Part shown: positions 50,924 to 58,729 of the stretch, in pieces
Layout: each line of letters starts with the position of its first letter
Position numbering within the stretch: position 1 is the stretch's first letter
From: an uncultured bacterium
GTDB lineage: Bacteria; Actinomycetota; Coriobacteriia; Coriobacteriales; Eggerthellaceae
DNA length: 64,000 bases
NCBI GenBank assembly: GCA_937890835.1
Contig: CALADF010000036.1
Coordinates: forward strand, 1-64,000
Direction of reading: 5' to 3'
Translations under genes and position numbers: made by a program
Notes under the pieces: model-generated
What the model was told of the DNA's origin: nothing
What the model saw: the letters and a program-made list of their open reading frames with translations, nothing else
The model's database searches: none

Positions 50924-53127
50924 TATGCACCTACCTTCTTAACCGTGACGACGGTCTCCTGCGTGCAAGCGCCGCCGTAGCCCTCTTCCAAGCGGAAGGG
51001 GACGTAATCCATCTGACGCAGACCCACGCCGTACGCCGTGTGCTGGTCAGGCGAGGAGCAGCCGTAGTGGCTCGGCAGGTACAGCGCGTCCGGGCAGATG
51101 CGCTCGGTCACCTTCACACGCGTGCGGCCGCTGGCGTGCTCGTTCTCCACCAGCACCTCGTCGCCGTCGGAGATGCCCAGCTCGGCGGCGCGATCGGCGT
51201 TCATCCACACGCGCTCGAGGCCGTACTCCTTGGTGATGGCCATCAAAGGCTCGATGTTGGCGGTCTGGGTATGCGTCTGCGTGGACACCTTGCCGCCGAT
51301 CAGGCGGAACGTGTCCGCGCTCTCGGGAACCTCGACCGCAGGCGCCTTCCACTGAGCCGTGCGGGGCAGCCCCGCCTTCTCGCAGGCGTCGCTGGCGAAC
51401 TGGATCTTGCCCGTGGGCGTCTTCCACGAGGGCGTCTTGCCGTAGACGTAGGCCTTCTCGGGGAAAGCGACCGTGCCGCCGGCCGTGCGCAGCGCCTCAA
51501 GCGAAAGCCCCACGGTGCGAAGCTGCGCGTCGGCGAGCTCCTCGACCGTGAACTGGAAGTACTCGCCCACGCCGCACGCCTCGGCCAGCTCGCAGAAGAT
51601 CTGGTCGACCGGGCGCGTGTTGGGATGCACCTTCTCGATGACCTGATCGCGCAGGGTGACCACGGGGGTCTTCGCGGAAACGAACTCCGGAAGCTCCAAG
51701 CGCTCCAGGTAGCTGGTGTCGGGAAGGACGTACTGGCAGGCCATGCAGGTCTCGCTCATCTGCACGTCGATGGCGACGGAAAGCTCCAACGACTCGACGC
51801 ACTCGGCGAGAAACGCCGGGTTCGCGTAGCCGGCCACCATGTTCGACTGGTAGAACAGCATGCCTTTGATGGCGCCGCTCTTCGCGGCGTTCGCCGCGTA
51901 GGTTGCCACGCCCATGCCCGAAAGGGAAAGCGGGAACTCGCTCGCGCCGTAGATCTTGCCCTCGGGCTTCGGCACGGACGGGAACTTGTTCGCATCGAGC
52001 TTACCCGCCGAGACGCTGGGAAGGAACAGCGCGCCGCCCTCCTGGTTCCAGCAGCCCAGAAGCGTGTTGAACATGCACAGCGCACGCGCGGTCTCGCCGG
52101 AGTTGTCGTAGGAGCAGCCAAACGCGCCGCGCCAGCTTGCCTCGATGGATGAGGCGGGAGCGGCGGCGGCCAACTCCACGGCGAGGCGCTCGATGGTGGA
52201 GGCGTCCACGCCGGTGATCTTCGACGCCCACACGGGGGTGCACCCGGTAAGGTAGGCCGCCCACTCGTCGAAGCCGACGGAGTTCGCGGCAACGTAATCG
52301 GCGTCGTAGAGGTTGCGGTTCACCAGCACATGCGCCATGCCCAAGATGAGCGCCATGTCAGTGCCGGGATTGATGGGCACCCACTCGTCGGCGAACGCGA
52401 TGGTGTTGTTGCAGCGCGGATCGACGATGACTATCTTCGAACCCGCCTCGTGCGCCTTCTGCAGCGCGCGCAGGGCGCTCGGGCGGATGGCGTCGGCGTA
52501 GCTGCGGCCGATGAACATCGTCATCTTCGCGTTGGCCACATCGCTGGTGAAATCACTTGAGCCGATAACCTGGGTGAAGCCGGCGTTCTTCGACATGTTG
52601 CACGCAACGCCGTGCGTGTAGACGTTCGCGCTGCCCAACGCGTTCATGAAGCGCGTGGTGTAGTACTTGCCGGACGGACGCGGGTCCTGCACCATGGCAA
52701 GCGCCTCGGGGCCGTGGTTCTCGATGATCTCGTTGATCTTCTCGGAGATCTCGGAGTACGCCTGATCCCACGAGATGGCCTCGAACTTGCCCTGGGCGTT
52801 CTTCTTAAGCGGGTCGGTGAGACGATCCTTCGAGTACGCGATCTGCGCGTAGCCGTAGCCGCGAGCGCACAGCGTCCCCTCGCAGTACGGATGCGCGACG
52901 TCGCCGATCATCTTGGTCAGCACACCGTCTTCCACATACCCCGTAAAGCCGCATTTGCTCGAGCAAGAGTTGCACAGCGAGTGAGCGGTGCTCGTCGCAC
53001 GAGCCCACCCCGCTGCCTGCGCCTGCTCCCAGGAGCCGAAGCTCAGAAAGCCCGTGCCCGCGACGACCGCCGCCACGCCCGCGCTTCCGGCCAGAAAGCT
53101 TCGCCTGGTAATAGCGTTTTCTGACAT
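50923..53127 (-). CDS. Molybdopterin oxidoreductase, polysulfide/thiosulfate reductase-like catalytic subunit
   Basis: 734 residues of the DMSO reductase superfamily. A TAT signal (ITRRSFLAGSAGVAAV) is followed by an iron-sulfur site CNSCSSKC with the fourth cysteine in GTLCARG. The molybdenum-ligand region YTHGVACNMSKN suggests cysteine ligation as in PsrA/PhsA. The C-terminal molydopterin-binding domain has SGRTRVKVTERICPDALYLPSHYG. The acceptor could be polysulfide, thiosulfate, tetrathionate or an organic compound; sequence alone does not decide. Exported and quinol-linked through the next two genes; TorD lies just upstream. GAGAGGAAACACA precedes the ATG. Confidence 0.9.
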   Translation of the reverse strand: MSENAITRRSFLAGSAGVAAVVAGTGFLSFGSWEQAQAAGWARATSTAHSLCNSCSSKCGFTGYVEDGVLTKMIGDVAHPYCEGTLCARGYGYAQIAYSKDRLTDPLKKNAQGKFEAISWDQAYSEISEKINEIIENHGPEALAMVQDPRPSGKYYTTRFMNALGSANVYTHGVACNMSKNAGFTQVIGSSDFTSDVANAKMTMFIGRSYADAIRPSALRALQKAHEAGSKIVIVDPRCNNTIAFADEWVPINPGTDMALILGMAHVLVNRNLYDADYVAANSVGFDEWAAYLTGCTPVWASKITGVDASTIERLAVELAAAAPASSIEASWRGAFGCSYDNSGETARALCMFNTLLGCWNQEGGALFLPSVSAGKLDANKFPSVPKPEGKIYGASEFPLSLSGMGVATYAANAAKSGAIKGMLFYQSNMVAGYANPAFLAECVESLELSVAIDVQMSETCMACQYVLPDTSYLERLELPEFVSAKTPVVTLRDQVIEKVHPNTRPVDQIFCELAEACGVGEYFQFTVEELADAQLRTVGLSLEALRTAGGTVAFPEKAYVYGKTPSWKTPTGKIQFASDACEKAGLPRTAQWKAPAVEVPESADTFRLIGGKVSTQTHTQTANIEPLMAITKEYGLERVWMNADRAAELGISDGDEVLVENEHASGRTRVKVTERICPDALYLPSHYGCSSPDQHTAYGVGLRQMDYVPFRLEEGYGGACTQETVVTVKKVGA

Positions 53128-53170
53128 TGTGTTTCCTCTCTATATATGCACGCGCATCGCTGACGTAAAG

Positions 53171-53863
53171 TCAGTCGAGCGCGCCGATCGTTTCGCCCTC
53201 GGAAACGAGGTTCTTGAGCCAGATGCCCATGACGGCGTCGACGAGGCCTATGTAGAAGCTCGCGTCATCGTCGTCGATCTTGAGAAGCTGCTGCCGATAG
53301 GATTCCAGCCATGCGAAGCGCTCGCGAACGAACGTCAGCGCCTGATGACACATGCCGCTGCGCAAAAGCACGGCGGTCAAGTCGAGCTCGAGCGCCAGAT
53401 GGTCGGGGCAGGCGGAGTACTCCTCGGGGATCTCCAACCCCAGCCGGGCGACGAGCTCGCGCATGTAGCGCGCCGAATCCCCCAGGTAGGCGCCCTCGCT
53501 TCTCAGGTACCCATCGCCCGCACGCGACGAACCCGCTGCATACAGCGACTCGATCGGCACCGCGGAGCCGGGCAGCCCGCCGGTGAAATGACGCGCCGCG
53601 AAGTCACGCTTCTCCTGAAAGGTCGGCGGGCGGAACAGCGCCGACACCTCCCCTTCGGATAGAAACTCCTGAAGCGGGCAGAATCCGCGCCTGCGAGCGA
53701 AGCGGGCCTCCTGCGAGCCGAGGGGGCGTTCGTCTTGCAGCGCGCTGCGAACCGCGTCGATGAAATCGGGCCACAACGCCTTCGACGTGACGGCCCTCCA
53801 CTCATCCTCGCTCACCGCGCCGAAACACTTCGCGAACACCGAGAACATCTCATGATGCTCCAC
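53171..53863 (-). CDS. TorD/DmsD-type molybdoenzyme maturation chaperone
   Basis: 230 residues, all-helical. The E-Y-x-A-x-PDHLALELDLTAVLLRSG segment matches the conserved D-H-x-x-x-x-L block of TorD proteins. It would bind the TAT signal of the catalytic subunit and hold it until cofactor is inserted. The start is GTG at 53863 with AAAGGAGA upstream. It lies between the FeS gene and its client gene, 43 bp from the latter. Confidence 0.88.
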   Translation of the reverse strand: MEHHEMFSVFAKCFGAVSEDEWRAVTSKALWPDFIDAVRSALQDERPLGSQEARFARRRGFCPLQEFLSEGEVSALFRPPTFQEKRDFAARHFTGGLPGSAVPIESLYAAGSSRAGDGYLRSEGAYLGDSARYMRELVARLGLEIPEEYSACPDHLALELDLTAVLLRSGMCHQALTFVRERFAWLESYRQQLLKIDDDDASFYIGLVDAVMGIWLKNLVSEGETIGALD

Positions 53864-53943
53864 GAGCGGCTCTCCTTTCCCAAGTTCCCGAAAACACGCC
53901 GCATCTTAATCTGCGATGCGGAATGGAAAACGATAGAACGCCG

Positions 53944-54663
53944 TTACACCAGCGTGACCGTGCGGACGATACCCATGTCGATGCACTTCTGGGCGATGTC
54001 CTGCCAGTCGATGAACTGGATGGCGCCGTTGGGGCATTGCTCGGCGCAGCGGCCGCAGCTGATGCACTTCGTTGAGGTGCGGCTCTCGGTGTCGATGCGC
54101 GGCATGTTCCACGGGCAGGCCTGCGCGCACATGCCGCAGCCGATGCAGAGATCGCTGTCCACCATGCGGGCGCCGTTCTCCTCGCTCACGTAGATGGCGT
54201 GCACCGGGCAGTAGTTCAGGCAGGCGGGGTCGGCGCACTGCTTGCAGTGCTCGACCGTGAACTGGCAAGCGCCCTCGCCCTCGCCGAAGGAGCCCTGGCC
54301 GGTGTCGGCGCCGGGACCCCAGTTGTAATTGTCACGGACGCGGACGCGCGCGATGTGCTGGCAGACGCGCCCATCGTTTTTGAGCGTGCACATCATCTCG
54401 CAGCGCTGACAACCCGAGCAGCGCGCGCGGTCGGTCACGATGAGCTTGGTCGGCGTCGTGCGGATGTCGATGCGACCGGAAGCGATGGAGCGCTCGGTGA
54501 CGCCCCAAGACGCCAGCACGCCGCCGACGACGAGGCCAGCGACGCCGCAGCCGGCCATGGCCAGCACCTGACGACGGGTCACCGTCTTCTTCGGAGCAGC
54601 GGCTCCGCCTTCCTGCTTGCCCGTCTCCTCGACGGGGACGTTGCTGTTGTTAACGTCTGACAT
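53944..54663 (-). CDS. Exported or anchored 4Fe-4S dicluster protein
   Basis: 239 residues. The N-terminus has a twin-arginine motif and hydrophobic stretch (VTRRQVLAMAGCGVAGLVVGGVLA). Cysteine groups follow: CSGCQRCEMMC, CKQCADPACLNYCP, CIGCGMCAQACP and CISCGRCAEQCP, enough for four clusters. Proteins of this type accompany aldehyde:ferredoxin oxidoreductases and molybdoenzymes as electron relays. It is transcribed away from the AOR gene and leads the molybdopterin operon. The TAT-like start conflicts with a cytosolic AOR partner, so it more likely serves the exported reductase or sits in the membrane. GAGGGGAA precedes the ATG. Confidence 0.87.
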   Translation of the reverse strand: MSDVNNSNVPVEETGKQEGGAAAPKKTVTRRQVLAMAGCGVAGLVVGGVLASWGVTERSIASGRIDIRTTPTKLIVTDRARCSGCQRCEMMCTLKNDGRVCQHIARVRVRDNYNWGPGADTGQGSFGEGEGACQFTVEHCKQCADPACLNYCPVHAIYVSEENGARMVDSDLCIGCGMCAQACPWNMPRIDTESRTSTKCISCGRCAEQCPNGAIQFIDWQDIAQKCIDMGIVRTVTLV

Positions 54664-55001
54664 ATTGTTCCCCTCGCTAAGAAAAAGACCGTCTCACCCA
54701 AATCCTCTCGCAGCGCAAATGGCGAACATCGTGTTCGCGCAGGCCACCGCACAACGTCTTGCACCTTACCCGCGCATGGACGACCCTCACCCCCTCTTTA
54801 AGGGGCAAATGCCGTTCAACCTGCGGTTTTCCGCTTTTACCCTCAAAGAGGGGATACCCCGACCCATGCGAAAACGCATACTTTCGCCAGCTTCAAAAGC
54901 GAGCTTTCCCATGCTCGCCGGAGCTTTTTCCCGAGACTCCAAGTCGCAGCGCTTTACGGCCGCACAACAAGCAGGTAAAGAAGAGATTTGGAGTATGAAC
55001 A
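54664..55001. promoter_or_regulatory. Divergent control region between FeS gene and AOR gene
   Basis: 338 bp, no gene. CCCCTCTTT (54791-54799) and AAAGAGGGG (54845-54853) are a perfect 9-bp inverted pair. Each also sits next to a GGGG or CCCC that makes a smaller palindrome (CCCC-tctttaa-GGGG; GGGG-ata-CCCC). This looks like a two-site operator shared by both promoters; the regulator is unknown. Confidence 0.4.
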
Positions 55002-57155
55002 ATGGCTGACGCTACCAAAGACGCGAAGAAGTCATACGGCTGGACGGGCAAGATCCTCCGCGTCAATCTGACGACCGGCGACATCTCTATCCAGTCGACC
55101 GATCCCTACAAGTCCTACATCGGCGGCATGGGCATCGCCAACAAGATCATGTACGACGAAGTCCCCGCAGGCACCGATCCGCTGGCTCCGGAGTCCAAGA
55201 TCGTCTTCGCCGTCGGTCCTCTGACCGCATCCGGCGTTCCGCTGGCAGGACGCACCACCGTAAGTTTCCTTTCCACCTTCACCACCGACCATCTGGTCGT
55301 CGACGCCCACTGCGGCGGCATGCTCGGCGCGCAGATCAAGCAGGCCGGCTACGACGGCATCATCCTCGAGGGCGCATCCGAGCGTCCGGTCTACCTGAAG
55401 ATCGAGGACGACGACGTCAAGATCAAGGACGCGAGCTTCGTCTGGGGCATGGGCACCCGCGCGACCACCGAGGCCCTCAACCGCCTCGAGGGCAACACCG
55501 CCTGCGTCGCCACCATCGGGCCCGCCGGCGAGAACCTCGTCCCCTACGCCTGCATGCTGAACTCCCGCAACCACTCCGCGGGCGCGGGCCTGGGCACCAT
55601 CATGGGCTCGAAGAAGCTCAAGGCCCTCGTGGTGCAGGGCAACGGCTCGGTCAACGTGGCCGATCCGCAGGCCGTCGCGGAGCTGTCCGATTACATGCTG
55701 CGCGAGGTCATCGGCTCCAACAACAACCACGTCGTGCCCTCCACCCAGCAGGAGTGGGCCGAGTACTACGACAAGGGATCCCGTTGGACCGCGCAGAAGG
55801 ACCTGTACTGGGAGCTCGCCGAAGGCGGCCCCATCGAGACCGGCGAGCCTAAGCCGGGCGAGCTGAACACGGTCGGCTACCGCTGCATGAAGTCCTTCAA
55901 GGACGAGGGCCCGGAGGCCGAGAAGTACACCATCAAGATGAACGGCTGCCACAGCTGTCCCATCCACTGCTACTCCGACATGCGCGTGCCCGCCGCCAAG
56001 GATCATGGCGGATTCGAGATCACCGGCAACACCTGCGTGCCGAACTTCCCGTTCACCAACTACATGTGCGGCATCCTGAAGGGCATCACGCCCGTGGAGA
56101 AGGGCAGCGAGGACGCGCTGATCTGGGACCAGGTCATCGGATCGACTGTGGACGACTTGGGCCTGTGGTGCAACTACGCGCAGCTCTACCGCGATATCGC
56201 CCACTGTATCGCCGCGGGCATCTTCGAGCGCGTTCTTCCCGCCGAGGAGTACGCGATGTTCGATTGGGACAAGTTCAAGAACAACGACCCCTCCATCATG
56301 CCCGAGCTGCTCAAGCACATCGCATCCGGCGAGGGCGAGATGTCCTATGTCGCGCACGGCCCCATCGTGTGGTGCGAGCGCTGGGATGACATGGGTTGGT
56401 TCGACCAAGCGGCATCGTGCTTGATCAACTACCGTGGCTGGCCGGTTCACCACGCGGCCGAATGCTACGCCCAGGTCGGTCTGCTCTACAACATGATGTT
56501 CAACCGCGACGACATGATCCACTCCGCCGTCAACTTCCAGGGTTGCGGCCTGCCCTTCGATCTGAAGGCCCAGATCGCCGAAGAGGTGTGGGGCGGCGCG
56601 GACGCATGCGACGCGGACAAGAACTACACCCCCATGAACGAGCACAAGGCCAACTTCGCCTGGTGGAGCATCGTCACCGACGTGCTGCACGACTCGCTCA
56701 CCGTGTGCAACTGGGTATGGCCGATGACCATGAGCCCCTCGAAGACCCGCGATTACCGCGGCGATCTGGACCTCGAGGCCAAGTTCTTCACCGCCGTCAC
56801 CGGCGAGGAGGTCACCACCGAGGATCTCTACAAGGCGGGCGCGAAGATCATGACCCTGCAGCGTGCCAACACCGTGCGCGGCATGGTGGGCAAGGACGGG
56901 GCCATGGGCTGCAACGACATGCGCAACATCCACGACGTCGCCTGCGAGTGGACCTTCACGAAGGATCCCGACAAGGCCGCCTTCACCGAGGGCACCGACA
57001 AGATGGACAAGGACGACTTCCAGACCGCGCTGACCATGCTCTACCGCACGTTCGGCTGGGACGAGACGCTCGGCTGCCCGAACGCGTCGTGCCTGGACTA
57101 CTACGACATGCCCGACGTGAAAGAGGAGCTGGCGGGCCTCGGCCTTCTGCCGTAA
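55002..57155 (+). CDS. Aldehyde:ferredoxin oxidoreductase family protein (tungsten type)
   Basis: 717 residues. N-terminal GWTGKILRVNLTTGDISI and IGGMGIANKIMYDEV are the AOR domain start. PLAGRTTVSFLS and GPAGENLVPYACML contact the bis-pterin. Cluster cysteines are CHSCPIHC with a distant C in DETLGCPNAS-C. The protein is longer than classic AOR (about 605), with extra Trp-rich inserts in the middle, so the substrate may be something other than a simple aldehyde. It would oxidise the aldehyde to acid with ferredoxin as acceptor in the cytosol. GGAG lies 8 nt before the ATG. Followed by a series of stem-loops. Confidence 0.9.
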   Translation: MADATKDAKKSYGWTGKILRVNLTTGDISIQSTDPYKSYIGGMGIANKIMYDEVPAGTDPLAPESKIVFAVGPLTASGVPLAGRTTVSFLSTFTTDHLVVDAHCGGMLGAQIKQAGYDGIILEGASERPVYLKIEDDDVKIKDASFVWGMGTRATTEALNRLEGNTACVATIGPAGENLVPYACMLNSRNHSAGAGLGTIMGSKKLKALVVQGNGSVNVADPQAVAELSDYMLREVIGSNNNHVVPSTQQEWAEYYDKGSRWTAQKDLYWELAEGGPIETGEPKPGELNTVGYRCMKSFKDEGPEAEKYTIKMNGCHSCPIHCYSDMRVPAAKDHGGFEITGNTCVPNFPFTNYMCGILKGITPVEKGSEDALIWDQVIGSTVDDLGLWCNYAQLYRDIAHCIAAGIFERVLPAEEYAMFDWDKFKNNDPSIMPELLKHIASGEGEMSYVAHGPIVWCERWDDMGWFDQAASCLINYRGWPVHHAAECYAQVGLLYNMMFNRDDMIHSAVNFQGCGLPFDLKAQIAEEVWGGADACDADKNYTPMNEHKANFAWWSIVTDVLHDSLTVCNWVWPMTMSPSKTRDYRGDLDLEAKFFTAVTGEEVTTEDLYKAGAKIMTLQRANTVRGMVGKDGAMGCNDMRNIHDVACEWTFTKDPDKAAFTEGTDKMDKDDFQTALTMLYRTFGWDETLGCPNASCLDYYDMPDVKEELAGLGLLP

Positions 57156-57168
57156 GCGGTCGGCTCGT

Positions 57169-57241
57169 CGCAGCGGCGATCTTCGGGTTGCCGCTGCGAT
57201 TTCCCCGGTTGCGGCAAGGTTGTCACGCTCTGCCGCAACCG
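57169..57241 (+). terminator. First two stem-loops after the AOR gene
   Basis: CGCAGCGGC (57169-57177) pairs with GCCGCTGCG (57190-57198), then ATTT. CGGTTGCGGCA (57206-57216) pairs with TGCCGCAACCG (57231-57241). The first is the likely AOR terminator. Confidence 0.6.
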
Positions 57242-57306
57242 TTCAGCGTCAAGCCCGCGGCGACCTCCCGACATCAGGTCGGGCAGCAAACCCCGCGGCT
57301 GCCGCC

Positions 57307-57387
57307 GGCTGTCAAGCCCCGCGGCGACCTCCCGGCTTGACAGCCCTCAGGAAGCGGGCGGCGTACCTTGGAAACCACGCCGCCCGC
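57307..57387. repeat. Third and fourth stem-loops
   Basis: GGCTGTCAAGCC (57307-57318) with GGCTTGACAGCC (57334-57345), and GCGGGCGGCGT (57354-57364) with ACGCCGCCCGC (57377-57387). A direct repeat also overlaps the third: GTCAAGCCC followed by GCGGCGACCTCCCG occurs near 57248 and again at 57311. Confidence 0.75.
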
Positions 57388-57393
57388 TTGACG

Positions 57394-57443
57394 TGAGCGC
57401 TCGATGCAGGCTCTTCCCTCACCTGCATCGAGCGCTCATTTTT
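57394..57443 (+). terminator. Strong intrinsic terminator, fifth stem-loop
   Basis: A 17-bp perfect stem (57394-57410 with 57422-57438) and 11-nt loop, followed by T5. Much longer than an ordinary terminator stem. Confidence 0.85.
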
Positions 57444-57529
57444 CTCGTCCACAGCGCATCCGCCGCGCCACATTCGCCACTTACCCCCGGCGAACATCCC
57501 ACGCCCGTTCGTATGCGTCGAAGCATTCG

Positions 57530-57547
57530 TACTTTACATAAAAAGTA
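57530..57547 (+). promoter_or_regulatory. Operator-like palindrome before the URO-D-like gene
   Basis: TACTTT-acataa-AAAGTA, about 50 bp upstream of the start, in a short AT-rich stretch. Probably at or near the promoter. Confidence 0.4.
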
Positions 57548-57597
57548 GTACGATAGTCCGACGTGAATTCACGACCGAACGAATGGAGGGAACAGTC

Positions 57598-58632
57598 GTG
57601 GTAGAGGGATACAACGAGATCAAACGCATGGTCGAGGAGAAGACGCTCGGCGACAAGCTCGCCATCACCGGGTGGTACCACTTCCCGCTCGCCGACCCCG
57701 TCGCCGATGATTTCTACAACGAGACCATCGACACCGCCAAGCAGGGCGATTGGGATCTCATCAAGATCATGACCTGCGGCAACTACATGCCCGTTGCCTA
57801 CGGGGCCGACTACGAGTTCTCCACCAACCCCGAGAAGTGGGACGGCGTGTTCCACTCCCACCCCATCACCTGCGCCGAGGACGCCGCCAACCTGCCCGCG
57901 CTCGACGCGACCAACCCCACGCTGGCCGCCGAGGTCGAGGTCGACCGCCGCATCGTGGAGACCTACAAGGGCAAAAAGCCCGTGTTAGCCACGCTGTTCG
58001 ACCCCTTGAGCTGGGTACAGGAGCTCTCCACGCCAATGGAGCCCGAGTGGACGCTCAACCTCATGCGCACCGATCCCGAAGCGCTGCTGAAGGCGCTCGA
58101 CGCGCTCGAGAAGACCAACGACGCCTTCCTTGACGCGCTCATCGAAAAGGCGGGCATCGACGGCATCTTCCTGGCCACCAAGTTCTCCACCAGCGCGCTG
58201 GTCACCCCCGAGGAGCACCGCAAGTTCGTGGTGCCCTACCTCAAGCACCTCGCCGAGAAACTCGAAGGCCGCACCTGGTTCAACATGGTGCACGTCCACG
58301 GCGATAACGGCCTGTACTTTGACGACCTCATCGACCTGGGATTCCAGGCGTTCAACTGGGAGTGCGTCGGCATCGGAGACGATCTGACCACCATCGCCGA
58401 TCTGCGCGCGAAAACCGACAAGGTGCTCATCACGGGCATCGACCAGCGGCGCGATTTCCAAGGCACCCGCGAAGAGATCAAAGAGCGCCTCGAGGGTCGC
58501 TTGAAAGACGCGCTCGAGCAGAACGCCGGCGGCGCGTTCATCTTCGGCCCGGGCTGCACGCTTCCGCTGACCGTCGACCACTCGATGTTCACCCTCATCG
58601 AGGAAGTGGTCCGCGAGGCCGGCCTGCGCTAG
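57598..58632 (+). CDS. Uroporphyrinogen decarboxylase-like protein (methyltransferase MtaA/CmuA type)
   Basis: About 344 residues with the URO-D TIM barrel. Most members outside haem synthesis move methyl groups between corrinoid and cofactor using zinc. In MtaA/CmuA the zinc site is H-x-C plus a later C. Here VHVHGDN offers H-x-H and FGPGCTLP the later cysteine, so the metal site may be modified. No corrinoid protein gene is adjacent. GTG at 57598 is chosen because GGAGGG lies 7 nt upstream; an ATG at 57583 would overlap that site. It precedes the cysteine desulfidase gene by 97 bp in the same direction, so co-expression is likely. Confidence 0.82.
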   Translation: MVEGYNEIKRMVEEKTLGDKLAITGWYHFPLADPVADDFYNETIDTAKQGDWDLIKIMTCGNYMPVAYGADYEFSTNPEKWDGVFHSHPITCAEDAANLPALDATNPTLAAEVEVDRRIVETYKGKKPVLATLFDPLSWVQELSTPMEPEWTLNLMRTDPEALLKALDALEKTNDAFLDALIEKAGIDGIFLATKFSTSALVTPEEHRKFVVPYLKHLAEKLEGRTWFNMVHVHGDNGLYFDDLIDLGFQAFNWECVGIGDDLTTIADLRAKTDKVLITGIDQRRDFQGTREEIKERLEGRLKDALEQNAGGAFIFGPGCTLPLTVDHSMFTLIEEVVREAGLR

Positions 58633-58729
58633 GCCACCCGCACCGTTTGCTTCGCACCACGCGGGCGACGCGCGAGAAGACGCCGTCGCCCGCCGCTCTT
58701 GCAGCCACATCTAACCAAAAGGAGGAGCA

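Larger units (their letters stand above)
57156..57597. other. Intergenic region with five tandem stem-loops
   Basis: 442 bp with no gene. The first 290 bp carry five consecutive perfect or near-perfect inverted repeats (listed separately). The rest holds a short palindrome and the promoter region of the next gene. Confidence 0.7.

Noticed and set aside
57598..58632. Haem-synthesis HemE
   Set aside because: No haem genes nearby, N-terminus and zinc-like motif fit the methyltransferase branch rather than HemE.
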